Source: Candidatus Methylomirabilis sp. (lineage in GTDB: Bacteria; Patescibacteriota; Patescibacteriia; DYHP01). Taken from it: DNA of 19,225 nucleotides. Positions 1 through 5,718 of this stretch are shown piece after piece (positions within the stretch are counted from its first letter, which is position 1; each line of letters opens with the position of its first letter). The stretch is taken from positions 1 to 19,225 of the forward strand of contig DYHP01000018.1 in assembly GCA_020724105.1 (NCBI GenBank), in the 5' to 3' direction. The position numbers and the translations under genes are program-made. The notes below the pieces were generated by a model. That model saw nothing but the letters and a program-made list of their open reading frames with translations, searched no databases and was not told the origin of the DNA.

Positions 1-474
1 CATAAAAACATAAAAAACCAAAAATCAAAAACCAAAGACCAAGGATTAAAAACAAAGATACAAAAATATAAGAATAACTATTTTAATTCCCAATTTCCTC
101 CGACAACGTCGAGAGTCCTCGACAAAGTCGGGACAATTACCAATTTCTAACAAAATGTCTAAATTCTATAAATCCAAAATCCAAAGCTCAAATTGACAGC
201 CCTGCTGTCATTCTGAGTCCCGACTTGTCGGGACGAAGAATCTCGCGGGAACGCAGTGACCCGCGAATTATTACGCGGTCGTCCCGACAAGTCGGGACTC
301 CCGCGAGATCCTTCCCCCGACTTTCGTCTGGGTCAGGATGACGCGCTGTGTCATTTGGATTTTGACATTTGGATTTTTATTGGGAATTGGATATTGGGTA
401 TTGGAAATTTTTTGCGTTTTTATGTTTTTGTTTTTATTTTTTTATCTTTGATTTTTCATTTTGAACGAAGTGAT
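1..474. repeat. Repeat-rich intergenic region with nested palindromes
   Basis: I see no credible gene here. The left part is A-rich with ccaaaaa-type units and the right part (about 371-465) is its T-rich counterpart. Several hairpins lie between: TGACAGC/GCTGTCA (194-200/204-210), GTCCCGAC-tt-GTCGGGAC (217-234), GTCCCGAC-aa-GTCGGGAC (281-298), and an outer pair tctcgcggga/tcccgcgaga (241-250/299-308). The flanks (tcattctgag...gaagaatctc and gagatccttc...caggatgac) resemble the interspersed REP-like repeats common in uncultured bacterial genomes. The string at 380-410 recurs with small changes at 12683-12713. A predicted 112-residue reading frame across this repeat looks spurious. Confidence 0.75.
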
Positions 475-1083
475 TTATTTGATGGTTTTAACCCAATCAA
501 TAATTTTTTGTATAGCGGTATCGTCATTATCCTCCACATAAACAAACCCGTCTCTGTCCTGAAATTGCGTAAAGTAATGACGAAGTTTATCTAAAAATTC
601 GTCGGAGTCCTCATTTTTGAATATTATATCACGATTTGTTCTGGTTGCTTCGCCTCGCCTTTTTCCCAGCCTACTTTTTATTATTTCAAGAGGCGGATTA
701 AGAATTATGGCATGAGGGCGAAAAGTAAAATTGCTAATCACGAAATTAAGTTTTTGAAATTGGTCTTCTGTAATCCATTTCAACTCATGGTAGGCGTTAA
801 TGTAGGACTCGGAATCGTAGATAGTCCTGTTTGTTAGAATAACCTTCCCCGGATTTTCTTTTGCTAACTTTTGGGCGTAGCCAGCGATGAAAAAACGATG
901 ATAAGTGCGTAACAGGCTCCGCTCAAAATGAGAAAGCGCGGAAATGCTCGGAAAATCAACCGTAAAATCAATATCAAAATTATTCTCCAAAAACAAATCG
1001 GTACGCTTTAATTTTTCTATAAGCGTTGATTTTCCTCCACCGTGCGGGCCGGAAATAAATACTGGTGGATATGTTTTCTTCAT
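475..1083 (-). CDS. P-loop nucleotide-kinase-like protein (dNK/TMK-like fold)
   Basis: A 202-residue protein with a clear Walker A motif, GPHGGGKST, at residues 12-20. Further along are NRTIYDSESY (85-94), placed where deoxynucleoside and thymidylate kinases carry their (D/E)RS-type motif, and a PPLEIIKSRLGKRRGE stretch (131-146) resembling the LID/arginine-rich segment of those kinases. It probably phosphorylates a nucleoside, nucleotide or related small substrate in the cytoplasm; the substrate cannot be told from the sequence. Its ATG overlaps the stop of the upstream CYTH-like gene as ATGA (1080-1083), implying translational coupling and a shared pathway or complex. A generic AAA_28-type ATPase of unknown role is the main alternative. 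The kinase-like fold is well supported, the specific activity is not. Confidence 0.75.
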   Translation of the reverse strand: MKKTYPPVFISGPHGGGKSTLIEKLKRTDLFLENNFDIDFTVDFPSISALSHFERSLLRTYHRFFIAGYAQKLAKENPGKVILTNRTIYDSESYINAYHELKWITEDQFQKLNFVISNFTFRPHAIILNPPLEIIKSRLGKRRGEATRTNRDIIFKNEDSDEFLDKLRHYFTQFQDRDGFVYVEDNDDTAIQKIIDWVKTIK

Positions 1084-1841
1084 ATTTCTGGGCTTGCTTT
1101 TTTTACAAATTCAAATTTTCGTTCTACGGATGGTCGTAACATTTTCGGAAAACAGCTATAAATGTGTTGAGATAAATCCTGAACGCCAGCGATAACTTGT
1201 TTTTCCGCGCCCCGCCTTTTATTTCTAAGGGGTGGCAAATAGCCGGCGTATTCTATTTCTAACTGCTTTTGGATTTTGTTTCTACTTCTACAAAAAGTCA
1301 CAGCAACCGCGTAAATTCTTCCATCGTTGGCATCGAAAACAAAATCTTTAACTCGATTTTTTACCATTTCGCCAATGTGAACTAAGGACGATTTTTCTTT
1401 TAAAAATTTATCAAGCTTAACTAAGCGATAATTATGTCTTTTGAAACGATGACTCACTTTTTTGCTCAACTTAGAGAAATTGTCCTTATCAATAACCAAC
1501 TGTTCAATATTTTTGAAAATTCTAAATGGTACACCTTTAACTATTTTGTGCTTTTTCACTTTAACCATTCTCACGCCGCGATAACGAAAAAGCGAGTACT
1601 CGGTATTGTCTCCGAAAAAGAAGGAAACGCGGGTTATAAGTTTATCGCCATCCTTAATTTCGCAAAGTATGAATCGTTTATTTTCGTCGAAACAGCGTCG
1701 AATTTTCTTTAAAATTTCCAAACTACTAAATTTATTATCTTGAATATCAAACTTTGTCTCATATTCAAAATCCTTCAGCTCTTTAGTGAAGTCGTGTTTT
1801 TTGATTTGTGCTAACTTTTTCGGAGACAATACTACGCTCAT
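1080..1841 (-). CDS. CYTH / triphosphate-tunnel-like domain protein
   Basis: A 253-residue protein. Residues 26-30 read EYETK, which fits the ExExK signature of CYTH (triphosphate tunnel metalloenzyme) domains. Downstream are basic strand-like segments FRYRGVRMVKVKK (85-97), comparable to the R-x-R and K residues that line the tunnel and bind the triphosphate, and EIEY (195-198), comparable to the late ExE metal-binding strand. CYTH proteins include adenylate cyclase CyaB, thiamine triphosphatase and inorganic tripolyphosphatase. The protein is somewhat longer than a minimal CYTH domain, with extra basic sequence at both ends. It is coupled by ATGA overlap to a P-loop kinase, recalling plant TTM1/TTM2, where a kinase-like domain and a CYTH domain are fused. 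The motif fit was made by eye and divergence is high, so the family call is moderate. Confidence 0.6.
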   Translation of the reverse strand: MSVVLSPKKLAQIKKHDFTKELKDFEYETKFDIQDNKFSSLEILKKIRRCFDENKRFILCEIKDGDKLITRVSFFFGDNTEYSLFRYRGVRMVKVKKHKIVKGVPFRIFKNIEQLVIDKDNFSKLSKKVSHRFKRHNYRLVKLDKFLKEKSSLVHIGEMVKNRVKDFVFDANDGRIYAVAVTFCRSRNKIQKQLEIEYAGYLPPLRNKRRGAEKQVIAGVQDLSQHIYSCFPKMLRPSVERKFEFVKKASPEI

Positions 1842-1851
1842 ATGTTAAGAA

Positions 1852-1857
1852 TTTATA
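1852..1857 (-). promoter_or_regulatory. Possible -10 element for the CYTH-kinase pair
   Basis: On the minus strand TGGTATAAA lies about 10 nt before the start codon at 1841, resembling an extended -10 (TGnTATAAT with one mismatch). This would give an almost leaderless mRNA. No convincing -35 is visible. Confidence 0.35.
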
Positions 1858-1905
1858 CCACAATTTTTTCTGTAGGACAATCTCGCCTCGTCACCGCGAG
1901 CGGGC

Positions 1906-2111
1906 AAAAATGGAGGGGTTCAAGGGGAGGAAATTTTTTTCCCGCAAGCAAACAGCCCGCCGCCCTGCGCGAGAGCGCGGAGCCGAGCAGAAAAATTGCC
2001 TTTTTATTTTTTGTTTTTGCGCGCGCCGATTTTTTCTCCAAGGAGAGGCAATTTTTCTGCGAGGCAGACCGCCGCTTTGCGGCGGCTGGTGGCGGGGCGG
2101 CTTCCATTTTT
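1906..2111. repeat. Long imperfect inverted repeat (MITE-like or structured)
   Basis: A 206-bp block with matching ends: aaaaatgga (1906-1914) and tccattttt (2103-2111), and a perfect 15-bp inner pair gcagaaaaattgcct (1987-2001) / aggcaatttttctgc (2046-2060). Between the pairs are GC-rich, partly complementary segments (cagcccgccgcc; ccgccgctttgcggcgg). Base composition swings sharply between GC-rich and T/A-rich tracts. Overlapping reading frames exist on both strands, but they are low-complexity and mutually overlapping, so I treat them as artefacts. It could be a miniature inverted-repeat element or a structured RNA; nothing decides between these. Confidence 0.55.
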
Positions 2112-2216
2112 CAGGATTTTTCGTTAAAGTAAGTTCGAGCGGACTCAAAAACCGGAAAATGAAATTCTGGTGGGCGCGGAAGGGATCGAACTTCACCCTC
2201 CCACCTTTTGTGTTCA

Positions 2217-2289
2217 TGGGTGCGGGTGGAATCGAACCACTGACCTATTGCTTATAAGGCAATTGCTCTAACCACTGAGCCACGCACCC
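2217..2289 (-). tRNA. tRNA-Ile (anticodon UAU)
   Basis: A full cloverleaf on the minus strand. The acceptor is GGGTGCG/CGCACCC with discriminator A, the D-arm is GCTC-AGTGGTTA-GAGC, the anticodon stem is ATTGC/GCAAT with loop CTTATAA (anticodon TAT), and the T-arm is AGTGG-TTCGATT-CCACC, whose outermost pair is an A-C mismatch. It decodes AUA. CCA is not encoded. It is bracketed by the 14-bp inverted repeat AAAAGGTGGGAGGG / CCCTCCCACCTTTT, which would extend the base of the tRNA as a long helix in the precursor. An enclosing, interrupted tRNA-like sequence surrounds it. Confidence 0.93.
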
Positions 2290-2344
2290 AAAAGGTGGGA
2301 GGGCAAGTCGACCTCTCCGACTTAAAGTCGGAGTGCTCTGCCAC

Positions 2345-2383
2345 TGTCCCGACTCAAGGTCGGAATTCCGACCCCCGAGTCGG
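2345..2383. repeat. Nested palindrome inside the outer tRNA-like D-arm
   Basis: Outer arms CCGACTC/GAGTCGG enclose an inner perfect palindrome, GGTCGGAATTCCGACC. It sits exactly where the D-stem GCT|CAGTGG of the outer tRNA-like sequence would be continuous. The core is related to the CGACtt(aa)GTCG palindromes elsewhere in the window. Confidence 0.7.
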
Positions 2384-2449
2384 CAAGCTATGCGTCCTTG
2401 ATTTCTGATTTCATTGTAACCAAAACTAATTAAATTAGCAACCCAACAT

Positions 2450-2620
2450 TAGCATTCCGATCCCGAAACAAGTTCGGGGTGACAGCGCATCTGTTGCCCC
2501 GAACTGACATAGAATGTCATCCCGAACAATGTTATCCCGAACTTGTTTCGGGGTCTGTGATAAATGCTGAAATAAATTCAGCATGACATTTCTGGATTCC
2601 CGCTTTCGCGGGAATGACAT
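2450..2620. repeat. REP-like palindromic repeat cluster
   Basis: A tandem of palindromes: cccgaaacaagttcgggg (2462-2479), its inverse cccgaacttgtttcgggg (2536-2553), tgctgaaataaattcagca (2565-2583) and attcccgc/gcgggaat (2596-2603/2608-2615). Its conceptual minus-strand translation contains the SFPRKRESR and LNLFQHL strings that are well-known artefacts of intergenic repeats in many genomes. A second member of the family lies at 15195-15270: gaactgacatagaa.gtcatcccgaac at 2501-2527 and 15195-15221 differ at one base. It lies just upstream of rluD. Confidence 0.8.
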
Positions 2621-2640
2621 TTAGTATATACTTAAAAATA

Positions 2641-3678
2641 ATGGAAACTATAAAACAAAAATTCATAGTCACCACAGAAGAAGCCGGTCAGCGGCTTGAT
2701 AAATTTTTGCTCTCCAAATTTTCCTCTTTCTCCCGTTCAAAAATCCAAAAATTAATTGAAAAAAGTGTAACCGTCAAACCCTTCGACTCCGCTATGCTCC
2801 GCTCAGGGAATAATGCGCACCGCTTAAAAACAGGAGATATTGTCGTAATAAAATTTGCGGGAGCAAAACCGTTCCGCCTTGAACCGAATCCCGATCTTGT
2901 TGTGCCGGTTATTTTTGAAAACAATGATTACTTAATCATAAACAAACCCGCGGGCATGGTCGTCCATCCTGGCGAAGGACACTTAAAACAAGACACTTTG
3001 GCGAATTGGCTTGTCGCCAGATATCCGGAAATCCGAAATATCGGACCCGCCTTCGCCCCGCCTTCACCAAAGGCTACGGACGGGCGCAGCAAGGCTGCGG
3101 TGGGCAAGCCCAACCCTTTACGACCTGGAATTGTTCATCGTTTGGATAAAGAAACGAGCGGGGTGATGGTTGTTGCCAAAATAAATGAATTTTACGAATT
3201 CATACGAGAGCAATTTGACAAACGAAAAGTTAAAAAAACCTATTTGGCATGGGTTAAGGGCGAGGTCAAACTTGGTATGGGTAGAATCTCAAAGCCGATT
3301 AAACGAGGAAAAGGATTTAAATGGGTTGTAATGGAGCAGAAGCCTTCAACTCGCTCTGCTCGCTCAGGCAGTAATGTCTTTTTCCCTAAGCGAAGCGAGG
3401 TTGAAGTCCGAGTGGGGTCGAAGGATCGTGTGGCGATTACGAATTACAAGGTTTTGAAACGCGAAACAAAAAAAACTCTGCTTGAAATAAAACCGCTGAC
3501 CGGCCGGATGCACCAAATAAGAGTTCATTTGTCTTCAATCGGGCATCCTGTGCTCGGAGACACGATTTACGGAAAAGACAATAAAGGCCCGCTTTTGCTT
3601 CACGCCTGGCGAATTCAATTTATGGATTTAGACGGCGATACTAAAGAATACGAAGCAGCAAGGCCGCAATATTTTTAA
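2641..3678 (+). CDS. rluD: RluA/RluD-family 23S rRNA pseudouridine synthase
   Basis: A 345-residue protein, taking the ATG at 2641 rather than the in-frame ATG at 2614, which lies in repeat DNA. It has an N-terminal S4 RNA-binding domain (about 17-70: GQRLDKFLLSKFSSFSRSKIQ) and a catalytic domain with RPGIVHRLDKETSG (151-164; catalytic Asp159), NKPAGMVVHPG (101-111) and LTGRMHQIRVHL (286-297). It should isomerise uridines in 23S rRNA. RluD versus RluC specificity cannot be settled here. Three palindrome-derived segments are inserted in frame: residues 47-58 in the S4 domain, about 136-150 just before the catalytic motif, and about 235-255. No Shine-Dalgarno is visible. It is convergent with the pilin operon. 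Confidence 0.9.
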   Translation: METIKQKFIVTTEEAGQRLDKFLLSKFSSFSRSKIQKLIEKSVTVKPFDSAMLRSGNNAHRLKTGDIVVIKFAGAKPFRLEPNPDLVVPVIFENNDYLIINKPAGMVVHPGEGHLKQDTLANWLVARYPEIRNIGPAFAPPSPKATDGRSKAAVGKPNPLRPGIVHRLDKETSGVMVVAKINEFYEFIREQFDKRKVKKTYLAWVKGEVKLGMGRISKPIKRGKGFKWVVMEQKPSTRSARSGSNVFFPKRSEVEVRVGSKDRVAITNYKVLKRETKKTLLEIKPLTGRMHQIRVHLSSIGHPVLGDTIYGKDNKGPLLLHAWRIQFMDLDGDTKEYEAARPQYF

Positions 3679-3867
3679 ATCCGAAATCCGAAGCACGAAA
3701 TCCGAAACAAATTATAAATTCAAATTTTCAAATGTTCAAAACAGTTTGGAATTTCAAATTTTGGTCATTTGAATTTGTTTCGAATTTCGGGCTTTGTGCT
3801 TCGGATTTACGAAAAACGGGCCTTTCGGCCCGTTTTTAAAATATTTTCAATTATGTAATACTCAAAA
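3679..3867. repeat. Inverted-repeat spacer between convergent genes
   Basis: Long inverted repeat: aaatccgaagcac (3684-3696) pairs with gtgcttcggattt (3796-3808), and aaacaaatt pairs with aatttgttt further in. The spacer is A/T-rich and holds no gene. Confidence 0.75.
3812..3837. terminator. Bidirectional intrinsic terminator
   Basis: Stem CGGGCC (3817-3822), loop tttc, GGCCCG (3827-3832), flanked by A5 on the left and T5 on the right. It can therefore end both rluD (+) and the pilin operon (-). Confidence 0.88.
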
Positions 3868-4251
3868 TTATGTTAGTGACATGGTTGCGCCAAGTAATTT
3901 TTCTACAACAAACCAAGTAATAGCATAAGCCGCCAAAACAATAATCAGACCGATGATAGCGGCCTGCAGAATGTCTTTTGCCTTGGAAACTTTTTTTTCT
4001 TCGCCAGCCGCCGTCATCCATATAAACCCGCCGTAAATAATCAAAACTATCATTACGATACCAACCAAACTCAAGGCGACACTAATAATCATACCCACTA
4101 TACTGGGTAAATCATATGCTGCTTGAATTCCGGCTGCTTCACCAGTCGCTCCCAACATTTCTAATGCTTGCTGAGCATAAACTGGCAAAACCACGCTGAA
4201 TACGACCGTTATCAACGCAGTAAACAGACAAAAGGTTATTAATTTCTTCAT
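3868..4251 (-). CDS. T4SS pilin-like protein, minimal form (paralogue 1)
   Basis: A 127-residue protein. It has a Sec-type signal peptide (about 1-26, hydrophobic core then VYA-QQ), TM1 (about 50-72), the paralogue signature YGGFIWMTAAGEEKKVSKAKDI (about 73-94) and TM2 (about 96-117). This layout is that of the TrbC/VirB2-like 'T4SS pilin' family frequent in Patescibacteria: two membrane helices joined by a short basic loop. It probably inserts in the cytoplasmic membrane and may be assembled into a surface filament or pore. It is the last gene of the minus-strand cluster, followed by the terminator at 3812-3837. No ATPase, VirB4, VirD4 or core-channel gene is in the window, so the export machinery must be encoded elsewhere if it exists. 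Confidence 0.8.
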   Translation of the reverse strand: MKKLITFCLFTALITVVFSVVLPVYAQQALEMLGATGEAAGIQAAYDLPSIVGMIISVALSLVGIVMIVLIIYGGFIWMTAAGEEKKVSKAKDILQAAIIGLIIVLAAYAITWFVVEKLLGATMSLT

Positions 4252-4257
4252 AATTTA

Positions 4258-4341
4258 TAGAAGCCATCCTCACGCCACAACTACGCCATTTTACGCCATT
4301 CTGGCGTCCGCTGGCGTTGTGATAGCGTTTTTTGGCTTCTA
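4258..4341. repeat. 'acgcca' palindromic element (copy A)
   Basis: An 84-bp element with terminal inverted repeats tagaagcca (4258-4266) / tggcttcta (4333-4341) and an inner palindrome built of acgccacaac...gttgtgatagcgt. About 60 bp align closely with 15845-15905. It fills the gap between two pilin genes. Confidence 0.75.
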
Positions 4342-4692
4342 TGTTAGTGATTTAATAACAAAATGCGTAATCGCGTAAGCCGCGCTTACTATTACTAAAC
4401 CGATTGTGGCTGCTTGGATTATATCCTTGGCTTGCTCAACCAACTTCGTCTCGCCGCGCGCCGTCATCCAGCGAAAACCGCCGTAAAGCATCAAACCGAA
4501 AAACAAAATGCCGATAACCGACAAAACGACTTTAATAATACTGCCGATAATGGCCTCTATTGGCTGGGCCATCAGTCCCTGCTTTAACCCGGCTTCCTCC
4601 GCCGTCTTTTCCAAACCATAATCATCCGCGAGAGCAAACGCGGGAGTTAAAAATAAGATGAGAAGGCAAAATGCGAGAAATAATTTAAACAT
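4339..4692 (-). CDS. T4SS pilin-like protein, minimal form (paralogue 2)
   Basis: About 117 residues from the ATG at 4692; an in-frame GTG at 4716 would add eight residues. It has a signal peptide (MFKLFLAFCLLILFLTPAFA), a short polar segment, TM1, the signature YGGFRWMTARGETKLVEQAKDI, and TM2 ending in a short tail. It is clearly paralogous to its neighbours. Compared with them, the loop carries extra charge (FRWMTARGETK). The role is as for the other pilin-like subunits; keeping several divergent copies suggests a heteropolymer or alternative subunits, which is inference. Confidence 0.78.
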   Translation of the reverse strand: MFKLFLAFCLLILFLTPAFALADDYGLEKTAEEAGLKQGLMAQPIEAIIGSIIKVVLSVIGILFFGLMLYGGFRWMTARGETKLVEQAKDIIQAATIGLVIVSAAYAITHFVIKSLT

Positions 4693-4720
4693 AAACCATT
4701 TTAAGGCTAAATGCACCTAA

Positions 4721-4762
4721 CAACCGAGACTAAGTCTCGTTTACGAGACTTAGTCTCGGTTG
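4721..4762. repeat. Perfect 20-bp-arm palindrome within the pilin operon
   Basis: caaccgagactaagtctcgt (4721-4740) is repeated inverted at 4743-4762 with a 2-nt centre. It would form a very stable hairpin between pilin paralogues 2 and 3 on the minus transcript. There is no T-run, so it is not a standard terminator; it could protect the 3' end of the upstream message or slow polymerase. Confidence 0.8.
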
Positions 4763-4814
4763 CGATTGTGATTCAGTCAAGGATTCGGGATCGGGGATTG
4801 GGGATTGATCATTT

Positions 4815-5126
4815 TTAATATATCGTTCCTGTCGTTCTTAACACTGCGTCTAAAGCGAATTTCGCCAGAGAATAGGAACTTAATACTATTATAATACCGA
4901 TGAGTCCCGCTTGCAAGGTCCTTTGCGCTTTTTTAACGAGTTCTTGATTGCCGCCCGCGGTCATCCAAACAAATCCGCCGTAAATGATAAAAATTACCGA
5001 GAGAATGCCGATTAAACCGAATAAAGCGTTTAAAATTGAGGCGGCGATCAATCTTATATCAGTCGAGGCCATTCCCAACTCGGGTCCGATTTCATTGACA
5101 AAGAAATTTAATTCTGATGTGTCCAT
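4815..5126 (-). CDS. T4SS pilin-like protein lacking a signal peptide (paralogue 3)
   Basis: A 103-residue protein. It starts with a polar segment (MDTSELNFFVNEIGPELGMA), then has TM1 (about 28-50), YGGFVWMTAGGNQELVKKAQ and TM2. Unlike the other five paralogues it has no N-terminal signal peptide. The start is supported by a purine-rich site (AGGAGA, 9-10 nt upstream) and by an in-frame TGA a little further upstream, so a missed N-terminus is unlikely. The Shine-Dalgarno can pair with an upstream CTCCTCC (see 5139-5163). Its topology may depend on TM1 acting as a signal anchor. Confidence 0.78.
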   Translation of the reverse strand: MDTSELNFFVNEIGPELGMASTDIRLIAASILNALFGLIGILSVIFIIYGGFVWMTAGGNQELVKKAQRTLQAGLIGIIIVLSSYSLAKFALDAVLRTTGTIY

Positions 5127-5138
5127 ATGCTCAAAGTT

Positions 5139-5163
5139 CTCCTCCCAAGAGATTCAGGAGGAG
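5139..5163 (-). promoter_or_regulatory. Hairpin that can sequester the Shine-Dalgarno of pilin 3
   Basis: On the minus-strand mRNA CTCCTCC (from 5163-5157) can pair with GGAGGAG (5145-5139) across an 11-nt loop. The second arm contains the ribosome binding site for the start at 5126. This could make translation conditional, but no ligand or trigger is visible. Confidence 0.5.
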
Positions 5164-5212
5164 GAATTTTGTTCACATGAGTCGAAATATGTGTACAAAA
5201 ATTTCGATACTA

Positions 5213-5578
5213 CTAAGTTGCCGTCGCCCTTAAAAGCGAGCTGACAACGAATCTGGCAATGGCGTAAGCGGATAAAATTATAATGAGACCGATAATCCCG
5301 GCGGTCAGGATGTGCTTCGCAGAATCAACCTTCTTTTGGTCCCCGCCCGCGGTCATCCAGATTAAGCCGCCATAGAGAATTATAACCACGGCCACAATGC
5401 CCAAAAGACCCAAGGCGACATTGATGATTGACGCCACAACCAAACGAACGTCTCGTTCGCCTAAACCGACTGTCTGGCCAATCCCGCCCATCAACATTTC
5501 CTCTTCGGTAATGCCCAAAACTACTGCTGGCATAAATAATGCTAAACAAATCATTAAAGAAAAAAGCCATTTTTTCAT
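5213..5578 (-). CDS. T4SS pilin-like protein, minimal form (paralogue 4)
   Basis: A 121-residue protein. It has a signal peptide (about 1-22), a polar stretch TEEEMLMGG, TM1 (about 46-69), YGGLIWMTAGGDQKKVDSAKHI and TM2. It has the best ribosome binding site in the window, GAAAGGAGGTGAAGT, a few bases before its ATG, suggesting this subunit is the most abundantly made. A 140-bp spacer upstream contains ttataaggttataagg repeats and a possible promoter, so the four minimal pilins may also be transcribed separately from the two Cys-rich ones. A frame-shifted overlapping reading frame across it looks spurious. Confidence 0.82.
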   Translation of the reverse strand: MKKWLFSLMICLALFMPAVVLGITEEEMLMGGIGQTVGLGERDVRLVVASIINVALGLLGIVAVVIILYGGLIWMTAGGDQKKVDSAKHILTAGIIGLIIILSAYAIARFVVSSLLRATAT

Positions 5579-5581
5579 TTT

Positions 5582-5596
5582 ACTTCACCTCCTTTC
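5582..5596 (-). promoter_or_regulatory. Near-perfect Shine-Dalgarno for pilin 4
   Basis: AAAGGAGGTGAAGT on the minus strand, directly upstream of the ATG at 5578 and complementary to the 16S rRNA 3' end. It stands out because most genes here lack a recognisable site. Confidence 0.85.
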
Positions 5597-5618
5597 ATGT
5601 TTAATTTTAAGTTATAGA

Positions 5619-5624
5619 ATTATA
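5619..5624 (-). promoter_or_regulatory. Possible internal -10 (TATAAT) before pilin 4
   Basis: Minus-strand CTCTATAAT about 40 nt before the start codon, in a spacer with repeated ttataacc units. There is no clear -35 at 16-18 bp. Confidence 0.3.
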
Positions 5625-5718
5625 GAGTTATAAGGTTATAAGGTTATTAACAATGCTGAACAACGCTGAATGAGTAGGCTGAACTACGCTGCATTTTATT
5701 TTAGATTTAAGTAAATTT

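Larger units (their letters stand above)
2168..2397 (-). pseudogene. Interrupted tRNA-like gene enclosing tRNA-Ile
   Basis: On the minus strand the 5' part reads GGACGCA (acceptor) - TAGCT - [palindrome 2345-2383] - CAGTGGCAGAGC (D-arm remainder) - anticodon-type hairpin TCCGA-CTTTAAG-TCGGA - GAGGTCGA. The 3' part, across the complete tRNA-Ile, reads GAAG-TTCGATCC-CTTC (T-arm, apparently one G short) - CGCGCCC - A - CCA. The two acceptor halves pair at 5 of 7 positions, with two A-C mismatches. The junctions are a near-perfect inverted repeat, CTTGCCCTCCCACCTTTT / AAAAGGTGGGAGGGTGAAG. The apparent anticodon UUA would read the stop codon UAA, which argues for a decayed gene. It could also be two unrelated tRNA fragments. 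Confidence 0.5.

Noticed and set aside
1808..2257. Several overlapping reading frames on both strands of the GC-rich repeat
   Set aside because: Low-complexity text, mutual overlap and overlap with the inverted repeat and tRNA region; no start or ribosome site.
2435..2620. Reading frame with SFPRKRESR and LNLFQHL
   Set aside because: Known conceptual translation of REP-like intergenic repeats; the DNA is a run of palindromes.
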